Below, in pieces: positions 18,638 through 28,367 of a stretch of 64,000 nucleotides of DNA. Under the pieces are notes generated by a model. That model ran no database searches. It was given only the letters and a program-made list of their open reading frames with translations, and was not told the origin of the DNA. Numbering within the stretch: position 1 is the first letter of the stretch; every line of letters starts with the position of its first letter. The stretch lies in contig NZ_LMUS01000006.1 of the NCBI RefSeq assembly GCF_009765835.1, forward strand, positions 888,438-952,437. Reading direction: 5' to 3'. Origin of the DNA: Granulicella sp. L56. Its GTDB lineage: Bacteria > Acidobacteriota > Terriglobia > Terriglobales > Acidobacteriaceae. Made by a program: the position numbers and the translations under genes.

Positions 18638-20718
18638 CGAGCATCGCGGCTGATCGCTGCGAGTACAAGGTCCTTGGTCAGAAGCTCCGGCAGAACATCC
18701 GCCGGGGCGGTCTGGCTTGACGGATAGATGACATAGGTGGGGACGCCGCTCCGGTTGAGCGAGGCCAGCTCCTTCGTTATCTCCGGATCGTACTGCGTCC
18801 AGTCAGCCTTTAGCAGCGTCAACTTGTGCTCTGCCAGCTCATGCTGCACGTCAGCCGAGCGCAACACCAGCCGCTCATTGACCTGGCAGCTCAGACACCA
18901 GGCAGCCGTAAAGTCGATGAAGACAGGATGCCCCCCCGCACGGGCCTGATCCAATGCCTGCTGCGAGTAGGGCTGCCAGACCAGCGTGGTGTCCTTTGGA
19001 GAATAAAGCGATACAGCGACGGCAAGCGCTCCGAGGATGACTGCGGCGATGGCCGAACCCCAGCGCGCAGGCCAGCGTGCCAGAGCCCATCCGGCAATCG
19101 CCACCAGCAGGAAACCGACGAGCAGATACGCCATGTGATCGAGCGAACTGGCCGGGCTATAGAGCCGTCCGAAGAGCCACGCCAGCCAGATGGCCGTGAG
19201 AAAGAGCGGCACAGCCGTCAACTGCTTCAACGTCTCCATCCACTGCCCCGGTCGAGGCAGAATGCGCGTCCATGCAGGCTGAAAGCTGAGCAACAGGTAA
19301 GGCGTCGCAAGGCCAAGGCCCAACGCGGTGAAGACGGCAAAGGTAATTCCGGCCGGTTGAGCGAGAGCGAAGCCTATCGCCGCTCCCATCAGCGGCGCGG
19401 TGCACGGTGTAGCCACGATCGTGGCCAGCACACCCGTAAAGAAGCTCCCGGCAAAACCCTGCTTCTGAGCCAACTCCCCGCCGACGCTGGTGAGTGTGAG
19501 TCCAAGCTCGAACTGTCCGGCCAGCGAAAGCGCGAAGAAGAAGAGGCCGAGCGAGAGTACAGCGATGAAGACCGGAGATTGAAGCTGGAAGCCCCATCCC
19601 GCTTGCGCTCCGCCTGCTCTCAGCCCCAGCAAGACCGCCACGATGACCCAGAAAGAGACAAGGATGCCGAGCGTGTAGACGAGGCCGTGGCTGCGCAGGC
19701 GGCTTCGTTCTTCGCCCGACGACTGCACCAGGGCAAGGCCCTTGAGGAAGAGGACGGGAAAGACGCACGGCATCAAGTTGAGGATGATGCCGCCGAGGAA
19801 CGCCAGTCCAATCGCAGTGATGGTGGTGATGCCGCTGGCGCTGGACGCGGGTTTGCTTCCGGCTGCGGGAGCGACTTCGCCGGGATTGACCGCCGCGGTG
19901 AGATCGTAAGCCGTACTAGGGCTTAGTTTTATCAGTCCGTGGAGTTGGGCGGGGAGCGTTGTGAGATCCGGGGCGCGCTGGACGCGGAGACGGACTCCGT
20001 TAGGGAGAGGCTCCACGGTCTGCGGGGCGGCGTTGACGATCTGGTCCTGATCAAAGGGATAAAACTCGGCGGTGGTCTCCCTGTGGCCCGTGATGAGGGT
20101 AAGGACAAAGTCGGATTTGCCGCCCATGACGGTGAGCTTGACCTCGGCTGGAGGAGGCTGAGGGAGAAGATTAATCGCCTCGGCCAGTGCGCCAGTGGGC
20201 TGGGCAGAGGTGGCTCCCGGCGCGATGGTCAGGTTGAGGCCGAGGTGCGCTTTTCCGGGGATGCAAACCCGGGCGCAGACAAGCCAGTTAACTTTGGCGT
20301 CGAGGTGGATTTTTCCTGCTTTTAGTGACTTTTCAGCCGTGAGCAGGACGGGGAAAGTTACAGAATTCTCGTAGCCGAAGTCCATCAGCGGCTCGTTGGG
20401 AAGGCGCTGGGGAATGGGGAATTGCAAAGCTCCAGCGGTAATACCCGCTGGGAGTGTCCAGGTGATCTTTGGGGGTTCCCCAGCATCTCCGGCATTGATC
20501 CAGTAGACGTGCCAATGGGGATCAAGTGTAAACGAGAGGCCAGCCTGCAGGGTTTCACCCGGCGCGATGGTTTGCGAGGCAGTGACCAGTTGCGCTGTCA
20601 GGTGTTGGGCCTTTGCGGGACCGGGGCCGCCGTCGCCTGCTACCGTAAGCTGCGCATGGGCGGTCGGGAGAAGGAAGAGAAGGCAGACCGCAGCGAGCAA
20701 GGAGTAGCGAATTTTCAT
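18634..20718 (-). CDS. DsbD-like thiol:disulfide interchange protein
   Basis: A 694-residue three-part protein. Residues 1-22 form a signal peptide (AAVCLLFLLPTAHAQ). Residues about 25-280 are a periplasmic beta domain of the DsbD N-terminal type, with VCARVCIPG holding a Cys pair. About 290-560 carry around eight helices of the CcdA/DsbD electron-transport domain (NLMPCVFPVLFLK, ATPCTAPLMGAAIGF with the paired cysteines). The C terminus is a thioredoxin domain with CLSC in DFTAAWCLSCQVNE. It moves reducing power from cytoplasmic thioredoxin to periplasmic disulfides, useful for cytochrome c maturation. Confidence 0.88.
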   Translation of the reverse strand: MKIRYSLLAAVCLLFLLPTAHAQLTVAGDGGPGPAKAQHLTAQLVTASQTIAPGETLQAGLSFTLDPHWHVYWINAGDAGEPPKITWTLPAGITAGALQFPIPQRLPNEPLMDFGYENSVTFPVLLTAEKSLKAGKIHLDAKVNWLVCARVCIPGKAHLGLNLTIAPGATSAQPTGALAEAINLLPQPPPAEVKLTVMGGKSDFVLTLITGHRETTAEFYPFDQDQIVNAAPQTVEPLPNGVRLRVQRAPDLTTLPAQLHGLIKLSPSTAYDLTAAVNPGEVAPAAGSKPASSASGITTITAIGLAFLGGIILNLMPCVFPVLFLKGLALVQSSGEERSRLRSHGLVYTLGILVSFWVIVAVLLGLRAGGAQAGWGFQLQSPVFIAVLSLGLFFFALSLAGQFELGLTLTSVGGELAQKQGFAGSFFTGVLATIVATPCTAPLMGAAIGFALAQPAGITFAVFTALGLGLATPYLLLSFQPAWTRILPRPGQWMETLKQLTAVPLFLTAIWLAWLFGRLYSPASSLDHMAYLLVGFLLVAIAGWALARWPARWGSAIAAVILGALAVAVSLYSPKDTTLVWQPYSQQALDQARAGGHPVFIDFTAAWCLSCQVNERLVLRSADVQHELAEHKLTLLKADWTQYDPEITKELASLNRSGVPTYVIYPSSQTAPADVLPELLTKDLVLAAISRDAR

Positions 20719-20854
20719 TTGATTTAATTGTAGGACGCGGGCTGGAGTGCAAGGGTTACAAGACTTTTGCAGTACAGACGTCAATCGAAGCTTGTCGCTG
20801 ATGCTCATTAGACGCTAACCGGAACGCATTTTTCTCAAAAAAAGATGGGTGTAT

Positions 20855-21262
20855 TTAGAGAGCTGTCCGGCGATGCTCGACCATGATGCAGCGGTCCATG
20901 ACGACGTGAATACCGCCTGCCTCGGCTTTGGCGGCAGCTTCGAGGTTGAGGATGCCGGATTGGACCCAGAGATTGGGGAGGCCGAGTTGGAGCATCTCCT
21001 CCACGATGGCGGGAATGTATTTAGGCAGGCGGAAGACGTTGACGATGTCCGGCTTGACGGGAAGATCGGCGAGGCTGGGATAGCATTTCTCGCCGAGCAA
21101 GGTGTCTACAGTCGGGTTGACGGGCAGGATACGGTAGCCGTGCTGCTGCATATAGGCCGGCACGTAGTGGCTGGGCTTGCCGGGATCGGCAGACAGCCCG
21201 ACTACGGCGATGGTGGAAGACCGGGTGAGCAGGGCGTGGATGAGGGAGGGCTCGTTCATCAT
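20855..21262 (-). CDS. CoA-binding domain protein
   Basis: A 135-residue Rossmann-fold protein of the CoA-binding (YccU-like) family. IAVVGLSADPGKPSHYVPAYMQQHGYRILPVNP is the nucleotide-binding start, and DIVNVFRLPKYIPAIVEEMLQLGLPNLWVQSGI and HVVMDRCIMVEH complete it. The family binds CoA, but no reaction is established. The start MMNEPS at 21262 was chosen because the fold begins there. It lies 11 bp downstream of the DinB-like gene and probably shares its transcript. Confidence 0.85.
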   Translation of the reverse strand: MMNEPSLIHALLTRSSTIAVVGLSADPGKPSHYVPAYMQQHGYRILPVNPTVDTLLGEKCYPSLADLPVKPDIVNVFRLPKYIPAIVEEMLQLGLPNLWVQSGILNLEAAAKAEAGGIHVVMDRCIMVEHRRTAL

Positions 21263-21272
21263 GCTCGCTTTC

Positions 21273-21791
21273 TTATTTGTGCCAGATGCCCAGCAGGCGT
21301 CGCAGAACGATGAGCTCGCCAATATGATAGGCGGCGTGGTCAGCGATTAGCAGCGCTTCGCGCAGAAGGTTCTGGCCGTTGCCCCAACGGAAGGGCTTGA
21401 AGAGGTCGGCTTCGGGCTTCAGGATGAGTGCCTCGAAGTGCTCGCGGTCTTTGTGGATGGCGGCAATGGCGTGATTCCATGCCTGCGCTGACGGTGGCTC
21501 GGGGGATTTGGGCCAATAGGCATCGGGCCACTCGAGAGGCTGGTAGCCGCCGGTGGGAGGAGCGCTGAAATCGAGGATGTCGCGCTGGGCGATGCGGAGA
21601 TGCTCGAGGAGCTGCCAGGCAGAGTAGGGCAGGTTCTCGGGCACCGTGCCGCGCAGCTCGGCGGGAAAATCCTTCACCGCATCGTCGAAGGTGGCATGGG
21701 CTTGTCCGCCTTGAAGGAGCTCGGAGAGTTGCTTGCGCAGGGGTTCGTGCGGATCAGTCACGGTATTTGGCTTGGCGCTGGATTTGGTCAT
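21273..21791 (-). CDS. DinB/YfiT-like four-helix protein
   Basis: About 172 residues. LLQGGQAHATFDDAVKDFP, YSAWQLLEHLRIAQRDILDF and ADHAAYHIGELIVLRRLLG are the helices of the DinB/YfiT superfamily, with His residues in EHLRIAQ and HAAYHIGE placed to bind a divalent metal. Members are thiol-dependent or metal-dependent transferases; the substrate is unknown. ATG 21791 follows a gcagaggag ribosome-binding site; a GTG at 21818 is an alternative. Confidence 0.75.
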   Translation of the reverse strand: MTKSSAKPNTVTDPHEPLRKQLSELLQGGQAHATFDDAVKDFPAELRGTVPENLPYSAWQLLEHLRIAQRDILDFSAPPTGGYQPLEWPDAYWPKSPEPPSAQAWNHAIAAIHKDREHFEALILKPEADLFKPFRWGNGQNLLREALLIADHAAYHIGELIVLRRLLGIWHK

Positions 21792-21854
21792 AGGCTTCGG
21801 CTCCTCTGCTTGCTTCACTTTGGATGCGTCCGGGCCAACGGTCGAATCAGGAGA

Positions 21855-22589
21855 TTATTTGCGGGCCATGATGATCGCGAGCGCAGGAAAGGTGCGTAGC
21901 CAGTCCGGCGGCCTGCGCTCAACACCGAGACCGGCCAGCTGTAGCTGCTCAGCATACTCGCGAGTGAGCTTGTAGTCGGAGAGGATGACGATGCCGCCGG
22001 GCTTGAGGACGCGAACGATCTCTGCCAGAGCCTGGTTGCGGGTGGGACGGTCATAGATATTGTGCAGGCAGAGATTCGAGAGGATGACATCGAAGCTGGC
22101 ATCGGGAAAGGACATCTGCTGCGCACCTTCGCTGACAAGGGTGCAGCGCGCCGCGACGCCCTCAAGCTCAAGGTTGTGCTGCGTGGCGCCGACGGAGTTG
22201 TTGCTGAGGTCCTCTTTATTCCAGACATCGATGCCAGTGGCGTGGCCAGTGGTGAGATGGCGGGCCGCGCCTACAAGCAGCAGGCCGCGGCCGGTGCCGA
22301 CGTCGAGCACCTGCTCGTCGCCGCGCCACGCATGCAGGGCGAGCATACGGTCGCGATGAAGAAATTTGCCGTGGAGGCTGTAGAGCAGCATAAGCAGGCC
22401 CGGAACCAGCAGAAATATGGCAGGCCAAACCAGCGAGCTGCCGAGAAGGATTGCGACATTACCGATATGGAGGGTACGCGGGCCGAAGAGTGCCAAAAGA
22501 AGGCAGATGACGCCCGCGACAAGCAGGTTACGGATGACGCCGGGGGCATCGATACCGTAGTTCGGTTTGGCATTTAATGACTTGGACAT
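21855..22589 (-). CDS. membrane-anchored SAM-dependent methyltransferase
   Basis: A 244-residue protein. Residues about 20-65 form two membrane helices (LLVAGVICLLLALF and VWPAIFLLVPGLLMLLY). A class I methyltransferase domain follows: VLDVGTGRGLLLVGAA (motif I), GIDVWNKEDLSNNS, FDVILSNLCLHNIY and EIVRVLKPGGIVILSDY. The arrangement suggests a membrane-bound or lipid-like substrate. The start at 22589 follows an aaggag ribosome-binding site. I cannot name the reaction. Confidence 0.8.
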   Translation of the reverse strand: MSKSLNAKPNYGIDAPGVIRNLLVAGVICLLLALFGPRTLHIGNVAILLGSSLVWPAIFLLVPGLLMLLYSLHGKFLHRDRMLALHAWRGDEQVLDVGTGRGLLLVGAARHLTTGHATGIDVWNKEDLSNNSVGATQHNLELEGVAARCTLVSEGAQQMSFPDASFDVILSNLCLHNIYDRPTRNQALAEIVRVLKPGGIVILSDYKLTREYAEQLQLAGLGVERRPPDWLRTFPALAIIMARK

Positions 22590-22753
22590 GTACTTCTCCT
22601 TCGATGTCTTGTGGTTTTCCATCGTAAGGCAAGGAAGAGAAGCAACGTGAAAATTTTGGCTGGGGGAATACTTCCTCCCCAGCACGATGAGATTGTGGTG
22701 GATAACAACAGCGAGTTATGAATGGAAGACAGCGGCTAGATTCAGAGAGATCT

Positions 22754-23885
<1,132 letters not shown>

Positions 23886-23896
23886 ATGATTCAAGT

Positions 23897-25558
23897 TTAG
23901 TTGATTTTTCGCCTGAAGCTATAAACGAATGCCAGCGTAGTGATAAGAGCGCAGAGATAGGCGAAGAGATCGCCATGCGCGGTGTAGAAGGTAATGTCGT
24001 GCTCGTAGCCGAAGCCAGCGTGAAGAGCAGTGCGGATATGGCGCGGCGCGGAGGCTGTAACTCGACCATAGGGATCGATAACAGCGGTGACGCCGGTGTT
24101 GGTGGAGCGAAGCACCCAGCGATGGTTTTCGATGGCGCGCATGCGGACCATGTTGAGGTGCTGCCATGGCGCGCTGGTATCGCCATACCAGCCATCGTCG
24201 GAGATGTTGACGAGGACATCTGCGCCTTTGAGCACGAAGAGGCGGATCTCGTCGGCGAAGGTGGACTCATAGCAGATGAAGGTGCCGTAATGGTGACCGT
24301 CGTAGGTGAAGACCGTGCGGTGGGTGCCTGCCGATAAGTCTCCTGCTTCAGCGAGTAAGTTTCCGGCGAAGAAGAGCAGGGATTTGAAGGGAACGTATTC
24401 GCCGAAGGGGACCAAATGCATCTTGTCGTAGCGGCCAGCGAAGACGCCGTCGGGTGTAAGAAACGACGCAGAGTTGAAGCGATCGAATGACTTCGAGGCA
24501 GTGGGGTCGGAGCTACGGCCGACGCCTAAGTCGTCTACGATGACCGGCGCATTGGCCGCGCGTGCGAGCGAGGACATGCCAATGCGGAAGCGTGGATCGT
24601 CCTCAACAAAGGGCGCAGGAGCTTCGGGCCACACGATAAGGTTCGTTGGCGTTGGCGGCATCGTTTGCTGTGCAGATTGCGGGGGAACTTCGAAGACGAT
24701 GCAGGTAGTGGAAGGGAGTTCGGGGATTCCATTACAGCGATTGCGCGGAGGATGGAGGCTAAGTTGCGAGAAAGAATCGATAAGTTGCTCGACGGATGGC
24801 TCTGGGCCAGTTCTCTCCGCACCTACCGCGAGATTCTCCTGTAGCAGCGTGGCTTTGGCAGTTGTTTCAGAGTAAGTAGGCGTGTGAAAGCGATGCAGCG
24901 CAGCGACGTAAAGCAAAATGATGACTACACCGGTGATGGTAAGTGCTGGACGAGTAAATCGCCGGTCCCGAACACGGATACGAATGAGCCAGAGGGCATT
25001 GACTGCCACGATGACGAAGGACAGGCCATAGGCACCAGCGATCGGCGCGAGCCGAGTAAGGAGTGAGTTATCTACCTGAGCAATGCCTAGCTGGTCCCAG
25101 GGAAAGCCGGTGATGCGTGCGCGGGCTAACTCGACCGCGATCCAGGCGAACGGTATTAGAAGGAGTGTGGCCTGACGCCCGAAGCGGCGATGGAAGGCAG
25201 TAACGAGCGCCGCGAAGAGTGCGTGATAGAGACCGAGATACAAGCAGAAGAGAACAAGGATACCTGCGGCGATAGGTTTGGCCAGGCCACCGTAGAGATA
25301 CATCGTCTGATAGATCCAGTAGCAGTTACCGAGATACCAGACAAAGCCGCAGAGATAGCCGAGGGCCGCTCCCTGATGGAATTTGAGTGGAGCGCCAGCT
25401 TTATCGTTCGCGAGCAGCGCCCATAGAAGTGGAAGAAGCGCGATCCAGCAGAAAGCGGTTCGCCAGAGCGGCGTGGGTCCGGCGATAGGAAAGGGCAGCA
25501 CCTGAAGGATGCCGGAGAGTACGGCCATCAACCAGAGCCGCAGAGGAATTTGTCGCAT
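23897..25558 (-). CDS. lnt: apolipoprotein N-acyltransferase
   Basis: A 553-residue inner-membrane enzyme that adds the third acyl chain to lipoproteins. The first ~220 residues contain the membrane helices (for example TLLLIPFAWIAVELARARITGFPWDQLG). The C-terminal nitrilase domain has the catalytic Glu in VWPEAPAPF, Lys in YDKMHLVPFGEYVPF and Cys in GTFICYESTFADEIR. A loop of about 40 residues before the catalytic Glu (rich in Pro and Thr, around NRCNGIPELPSTTC) is longer than I expect. Its stop lies 12 bp before prfB. Confidence 0.95.
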   Translation of the reverse strand: MRQIPLRLWLMAVLSGILQVLPFPIAGPTPLWRTAFCWIALLPLLWALLANDKAGAPLKFHQGAALGYLCGFVWYLGNCYWIYQTMYLYGGLAKPIAAGILVLFCLYLGLYHALFAALVTAFHRRFGRQATLLLIPFAWIAVELARARITGFPWDQLGIAQVDNSLLTRLAPIAGAYGLSFVIVAVNALWLIRIRVRDRRFTRPALTITGVVIILLYVAALHRFHTPTYSETTAKATLLQENLAVGAERTGPEPSVEQLIDSFSQLSLHPPRNRCNGIPELPSTTCIVFEVPPQSAQQTMPPTPTNLIVWPEAPAPFVEDDPRFRIGMSSLARAANAPVIVDDLGVGRSSDPTASKSFDRFNSASFLTPDGVFAGRYDKMHLVPFGEYVPFKSLLFFAGNLLAEAGDLSAGTHRTVFTYDGHHYGTFICYESTFADEIRLFVLKGADVLVNISDDGWYGDTSAPWQHLNMVRMRAIENHRWVLRSTNTGVTAVIDPYGRVTASAPRHIRTALHAGFGYEHDITFYTAHGDLFAYLCALITTLAFVYSFRRKIN

Positions 25559-25790
25559 CGCAGATGAAGTCTAACATTCAAAACTGCTGGTTGCGATGAG
25601 TCTTATTTTCAACGATGAATGTTATCGAGTTAGATCTCCCAAAAAGGTATGCAGATAAAAATCAGACTTACAATTATTTGCAAGCCAGTAGCTACTTCTG
25701 TATCGTCAAAGATGGCATTGTAGACATTCGAGTTATAGCTACTACTGGATCTAGTGATTGGATTTATTCGATGCCCACAGGAGGTAACAA

Positions 25791-26057
25791 GTGGAAGTAA
25801 GCCGAATTATCGCTGAGATTGATGCGCAGATATCGAAGTTGCAGCAGGCCCGTACGCTGCTCGCTGGAACGACGCAGGTCGCAACCAAGGGCCCGGGCCG
25901 TCCCAAAGGACGCAAGGTTGCTGTCAAGGCAGCAGCAGTAGCACCGAAGAAGGCACCAGCGCGTAAGCGCAAGCTGAGCCCCGAAGGCCGCAAGCGCATC
26001 GCCGATGCCATGAAAAAGCGTTGGGCGGAACGGCGCAAGCAGAACGCCAAGGGCTAA
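25791..26057 (+). CDS. small basic DNA-binding-like protein
   Basis: An 88-residue very basic protein. It has an N-terminal helix (MEVSRIIAEIDAQISKLQQARTLL), an AT-hook-like stretch GPGRPKGRK, a Lys/Ala linker, and a C-terminal segment KLSPEGRKRIADAMKKRWAERRK of the type found in NUMOD3-like or histone-like small proteins. The GTG start at 25791 is fixed by an aggaggt ribosome-binding site six bases upstream. It probably binds nucleic acid; the function is otherwise unknown. A strong hairpin terminator follows it. Confidence 0.7.
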   Translation: MEVSRIIAEIDAQISKLQQARTLLAGTTQVATKGPGRPKGRKVAVKAAAVAPKKAPARKRKLSPEGRKRIADAMKKRWAERRKQNAKG

Positions 26058-26076
26058 CTCCTTAGGCTTTATAGAA

Positions 26077-26112
26077 AAAGCGCAAGCACTGTGACAACCG
26101 TGCTTGCGCTTT
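26077..26112. terminator. bidirectional hairpin terminator
   Basis: A perfect 13-bp stem (aaagcgcaagcac at 26077-26089 and its complement at 26100-26112) with a 10-base loop lies between two convergent genes. A-rich bases precede it and T-rich bases follow, so it can serve both strands. Confidence 0.85.
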
Positions 26113-26130
26113 ACCTTTGCTAATTGACTA

Positions 26131-26766
26131 TTAGCGGGTAATGATGACTTCGCGAAGACTGTCTTTCGCGAGGAAGAAGCGAAAGTTACTAAATTCGCTC
26201 AGCATGTTTTCAATCTTTCGGTTGCTGTAGACGTTGAGCAGCGGATAGTTTCCTGCACGCTGCATCTCGATGACGTCAGTGTCTGTGAGATGGTAGCGGT
26301 TGAAAGACGCCTCCGCATCCGGCGCTGCATGGAAGAATGCCAGCATAAGGCCGCCGGGCTGTAACACCTCGTGAATACGCGCGAACACTGGCGCGAGCAG
26401 AGGCTCGGGTAGGTAATCCGCCGTGTCCCAGAGGATTACTACATCGAACATGCGTCCGGAAAAATTGAGATTGGACTTAAGGAAACCTTCCACGTTGAAG
26501 CCAGCGACCTTGTCCCCTTCAGCGGGGACGACCCACTCTGGCTTCGCAGCCTCTTCGACCAGATTCGCCATATAGATGCTGTGGCCAAGACTGGTGATGT
26601 AGTTGATGTTGGTGGAGGACGTGGGACCGATATCGAGGACGCGCAGCGATTCCTGCGTGCTCAGATGCTTGAGCAACTCCTTCCATCCGCTGGAATGGCG
26701 GGGGACGCGGTTGCCCCCAGCACCCTTGGCGCTGCTTGAGCTATCGCTGCTAAAGAGATTGCGCAT
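26131..26766 (-). CDS. class I methyltransferase-like protein
   Basis: A 211-residue protein. LRVLDIGPTSSTNINYITSLGHSIYMANL is a methyltransferase motif I region, in which the usual GxGxG is replaced by GPTSSTN, and FDVVILWDTADYLPEPLLAPVFARIHEVLQPGGLMLAFFH matches the later motifs. The Ser-rich N terminus (SSDSSSSAKGAGG) is probably disordered. It lies 18 bp downstream of the bactofilin gene on the same strand, so an operon is likely. The substrate is unknown, and the altered glycine motif makes catalytic activity less certain. Confidence 0.7.
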   Translation of the reverse strand: MRNLFSSDSSSSAKGAGGNRVPRHSSGWKELLKHLSTQESLRVLDIGPTSSTNINYITSLGHSIYMANLVEEAAKPEWVVPAEGDKVAGFNVEGFLKSNLNFSGRMFDVVILWDTADYLPEPLLAPVFARIHEVLQPGGLMLAFFHAAPDAEASFNRYHLTDTDVIEMQRAGNYPLLNVYSNRKIENMLSEFSNFRFFLAKDSLREVIITR

Positions 26767-26784
26767 GTGCCCGCTTCCCTTCTC

Positions 26785-27201
26785 TTAGGCCTTCGGCTGC
26801 AGGACGAGAGTTTCTGGCGAAGTCGCGGCAGGAGCCGAAGCCGTTTGCGACGTAGAAGCAGGTTGACCCGCACCCGGCTTCAGTTCGACGCGCCCCTTGA
26901 GTATGGCACTCTCTTCGATAGAAAGCCTACCCGCGACGATATCTCCCGTAAGAGACGCCGACTGGCGCAGGTCGACGCGCCCTGTGGCCTGGACATTGCC
27001 GGTAAGCCTGCCGAAGACGATCAGATCGCGCACGATGACGTCGGCGACGATGCGCGCATCTGGACCGATGGTCAACCGATTTTCAGAAAGGGTGATGCTA
27101 CCTTCAATGTCGCAGTCCAGATAGAGGTCTTCCTGGCCGGAGATATCTCCGCGAACCACGACTGACTTACCGATAACGGTGGAACCTTCTGCTGGCTTCA
27201 T
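26785..27201 (-). CDS. bactofilin family protein
   Basis: A 138-residue cytoskeletal protein. The core TVIGKSVVVRGDISGQEDLYLDCDIEGSI followed by RLTIGPDARIVADVIVRDLIVFGRLTGNVQATGRVDL shows the repeated short strands of the bactofilin beta-helix, which polymerises without nucleotide. The tail is rich in Ala, Pro and Ser. ATG 27201 was chosen after a ggagag ribosome-binding site. Bactofilins in other bacteria shape the envelope or position proteins. Confidence 0.88.
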   Translation of the reverse strand: MKPAEGSTVIGKSVVVRGDISGQEDLYLDCDIEGSITLSENRLTIGPDARIVADVIVRDLIVFGRLTGNVQATGRVDLRQSASLTGDIVAGRLSIEESAILKGRVELKPGAGQPASTSQTASAPAATSPETLVLQPKA

Positions 27202-27370
27202 TCGATTTTGCTCTCCTCGTGACGCTGTCTGCTGCAAGTATGTCTTGCCCGAACTATACCCAAGCGCTTGTTATGAGGCAAACCGAGTAAACTTTGCAAG
27301 GGCTTTATACGTCTGACTTAGGATAGCCTGAACGGCTGCGGCGAACTAGAAGTAGAACCAGGAGTGAAGT

Positions 27371-28339
27371 TTGACAAGCGATGCGGTGGAGGGTGGTGAC
27401 GATATTTCATTTCATGCGCTGGAGCCGCAGATTCCGAGGGAACGCTTGTTGACAGGTCGCTGGTTGATGGCAGGAGCCTTAGGGCTGTGTGCCTGCCTTA
27501 CAGGACCGTGGGTGACCGCGCAAAGCGTGCCCGCAAACAAAACGGATAGCTCGGTAAACCTATTAGCGGAATCTCCACGCTCATGGGTAGTGGCTGCTGC
27601 GACAAATGAGCTGACTGCCCTTCATCATCCAAACTCTTATCTGCGCTACCAAATGCACGTCATCGACATGAAAGGCGATCAGATTCGCGATGTCATCGAG
27701 AGCAAAGACGGCACTGTCGCAAGATTGATTCTGAGGGATGGACGGCCACTGACCGAAGATGAAGACAAAGCGGAACGGCAACGCTTGAATGATATGATCG
27801 CGTCGCCATCGGATTACTTCAAGCACGTTAAGAACGATGGCGAGGGCCGGAAGCTGGCCGACCAGCTAATACGTTTGATGCCGGACGCCATGATCTACAC
27901 CTATGCGCCGGGGCAGCCGCAGACAGGCAAGAATGGCGGGATAGAGGTCGTGCTGGACTACAAGCCCAATCCAAAGTTCTCGCCCCCCAGTACGCCCGCC
28001 CAGGCGCTGACGGGACTCGAAGGTCGCGTATGGATCGACGCCAGGAGCCATCAGGTCGTTCGCATGGAAGGAACGATCTTTCGCCCTGTCAACTTCGGAT
28101 GGGGAATGCTGGCGCATATCTATCCTGGGGGGCATCTTCTGTTGGATCAGGAAAATGCCGGAAACAACCGATGGATTTTCACCAAGTTCAAAGAGGATGT
28201 CAGTGTGCGTGCCCTGATGGTGAAGACGATTCATGTTCACTCCGATGTCGAAGCAGGGTCGTTCCAGACCTTGCCCGGGCCTATCCCCTACCAGGAAGCA
28301 ATACGAATGCTGCTGGACACTCCGCTGCCTAAGAAGTAA
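27371..28339 (+). CDS. exported protein of unknown function (lipoprotein-sorting-like fold)
   Basis: A 322-residue protein starting at TTG 27371 with an aggag ribosome-binding site seven bases before it. Residues about 33-55 (WLMAGALGLCACLTGPWVTAQ) are a signal sequence after an unusually long, acidic cytoplasmic start. The mature part (YLRYQMHVIDMKGDQIRDVIESKDGTVARLIL, LEGRVWIDARSHQVVRMEGTIFRPVNFGWGML) looks like a LolA/LolB-type or outer-membrane lipoprotein-sorting beta fold. No catalytic motif is visible. Confidence 0.65.
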   Translation: MTSDAVEGGDDISFHALEPQIPRERLLTGRWLMAGALGLCACLTGPWVTAQSVPANKTDSSVNLLAESPRSWVVAAATNELTALHHPNSYLRYQMHVIDMKGDQIRDVIESKDGTVARLILRDGRPLTEDEDKAERQRLNDMIASPSDYFKHVKNDGEGRKLADQLIRLMPDAMIYTYAPGQPQTGKNGGIEVVLDYKPNPKFSPPSTPAQALTGLEGRVWIDARSHQVVRMEGTIFRPVNFGWGMLAHIYPGGHLLLDQENAGNNRWIFTKFKEDVSVRALMVKTIHVHSDVEAGSFQTLPGPIPYQEAIRMLLDTPLPKK

Positions 28340-28367
28340 ATCCTCGAACCTTCTTGTCAATTACTTC

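Noticed and set aside
18826-19926. 366-residue open frame on the plus strand
   Set aside because: Opposite the DsbD-like gene; Arg/Glu/Gln-rich with no recognisable domain.
25615-25800. 61-codon frame before the small basic protein gene
   Set aside because: AT-rich, no ribosome-binding site, no family resemblance, and it overlaps the well-supported GTG start at 25791.
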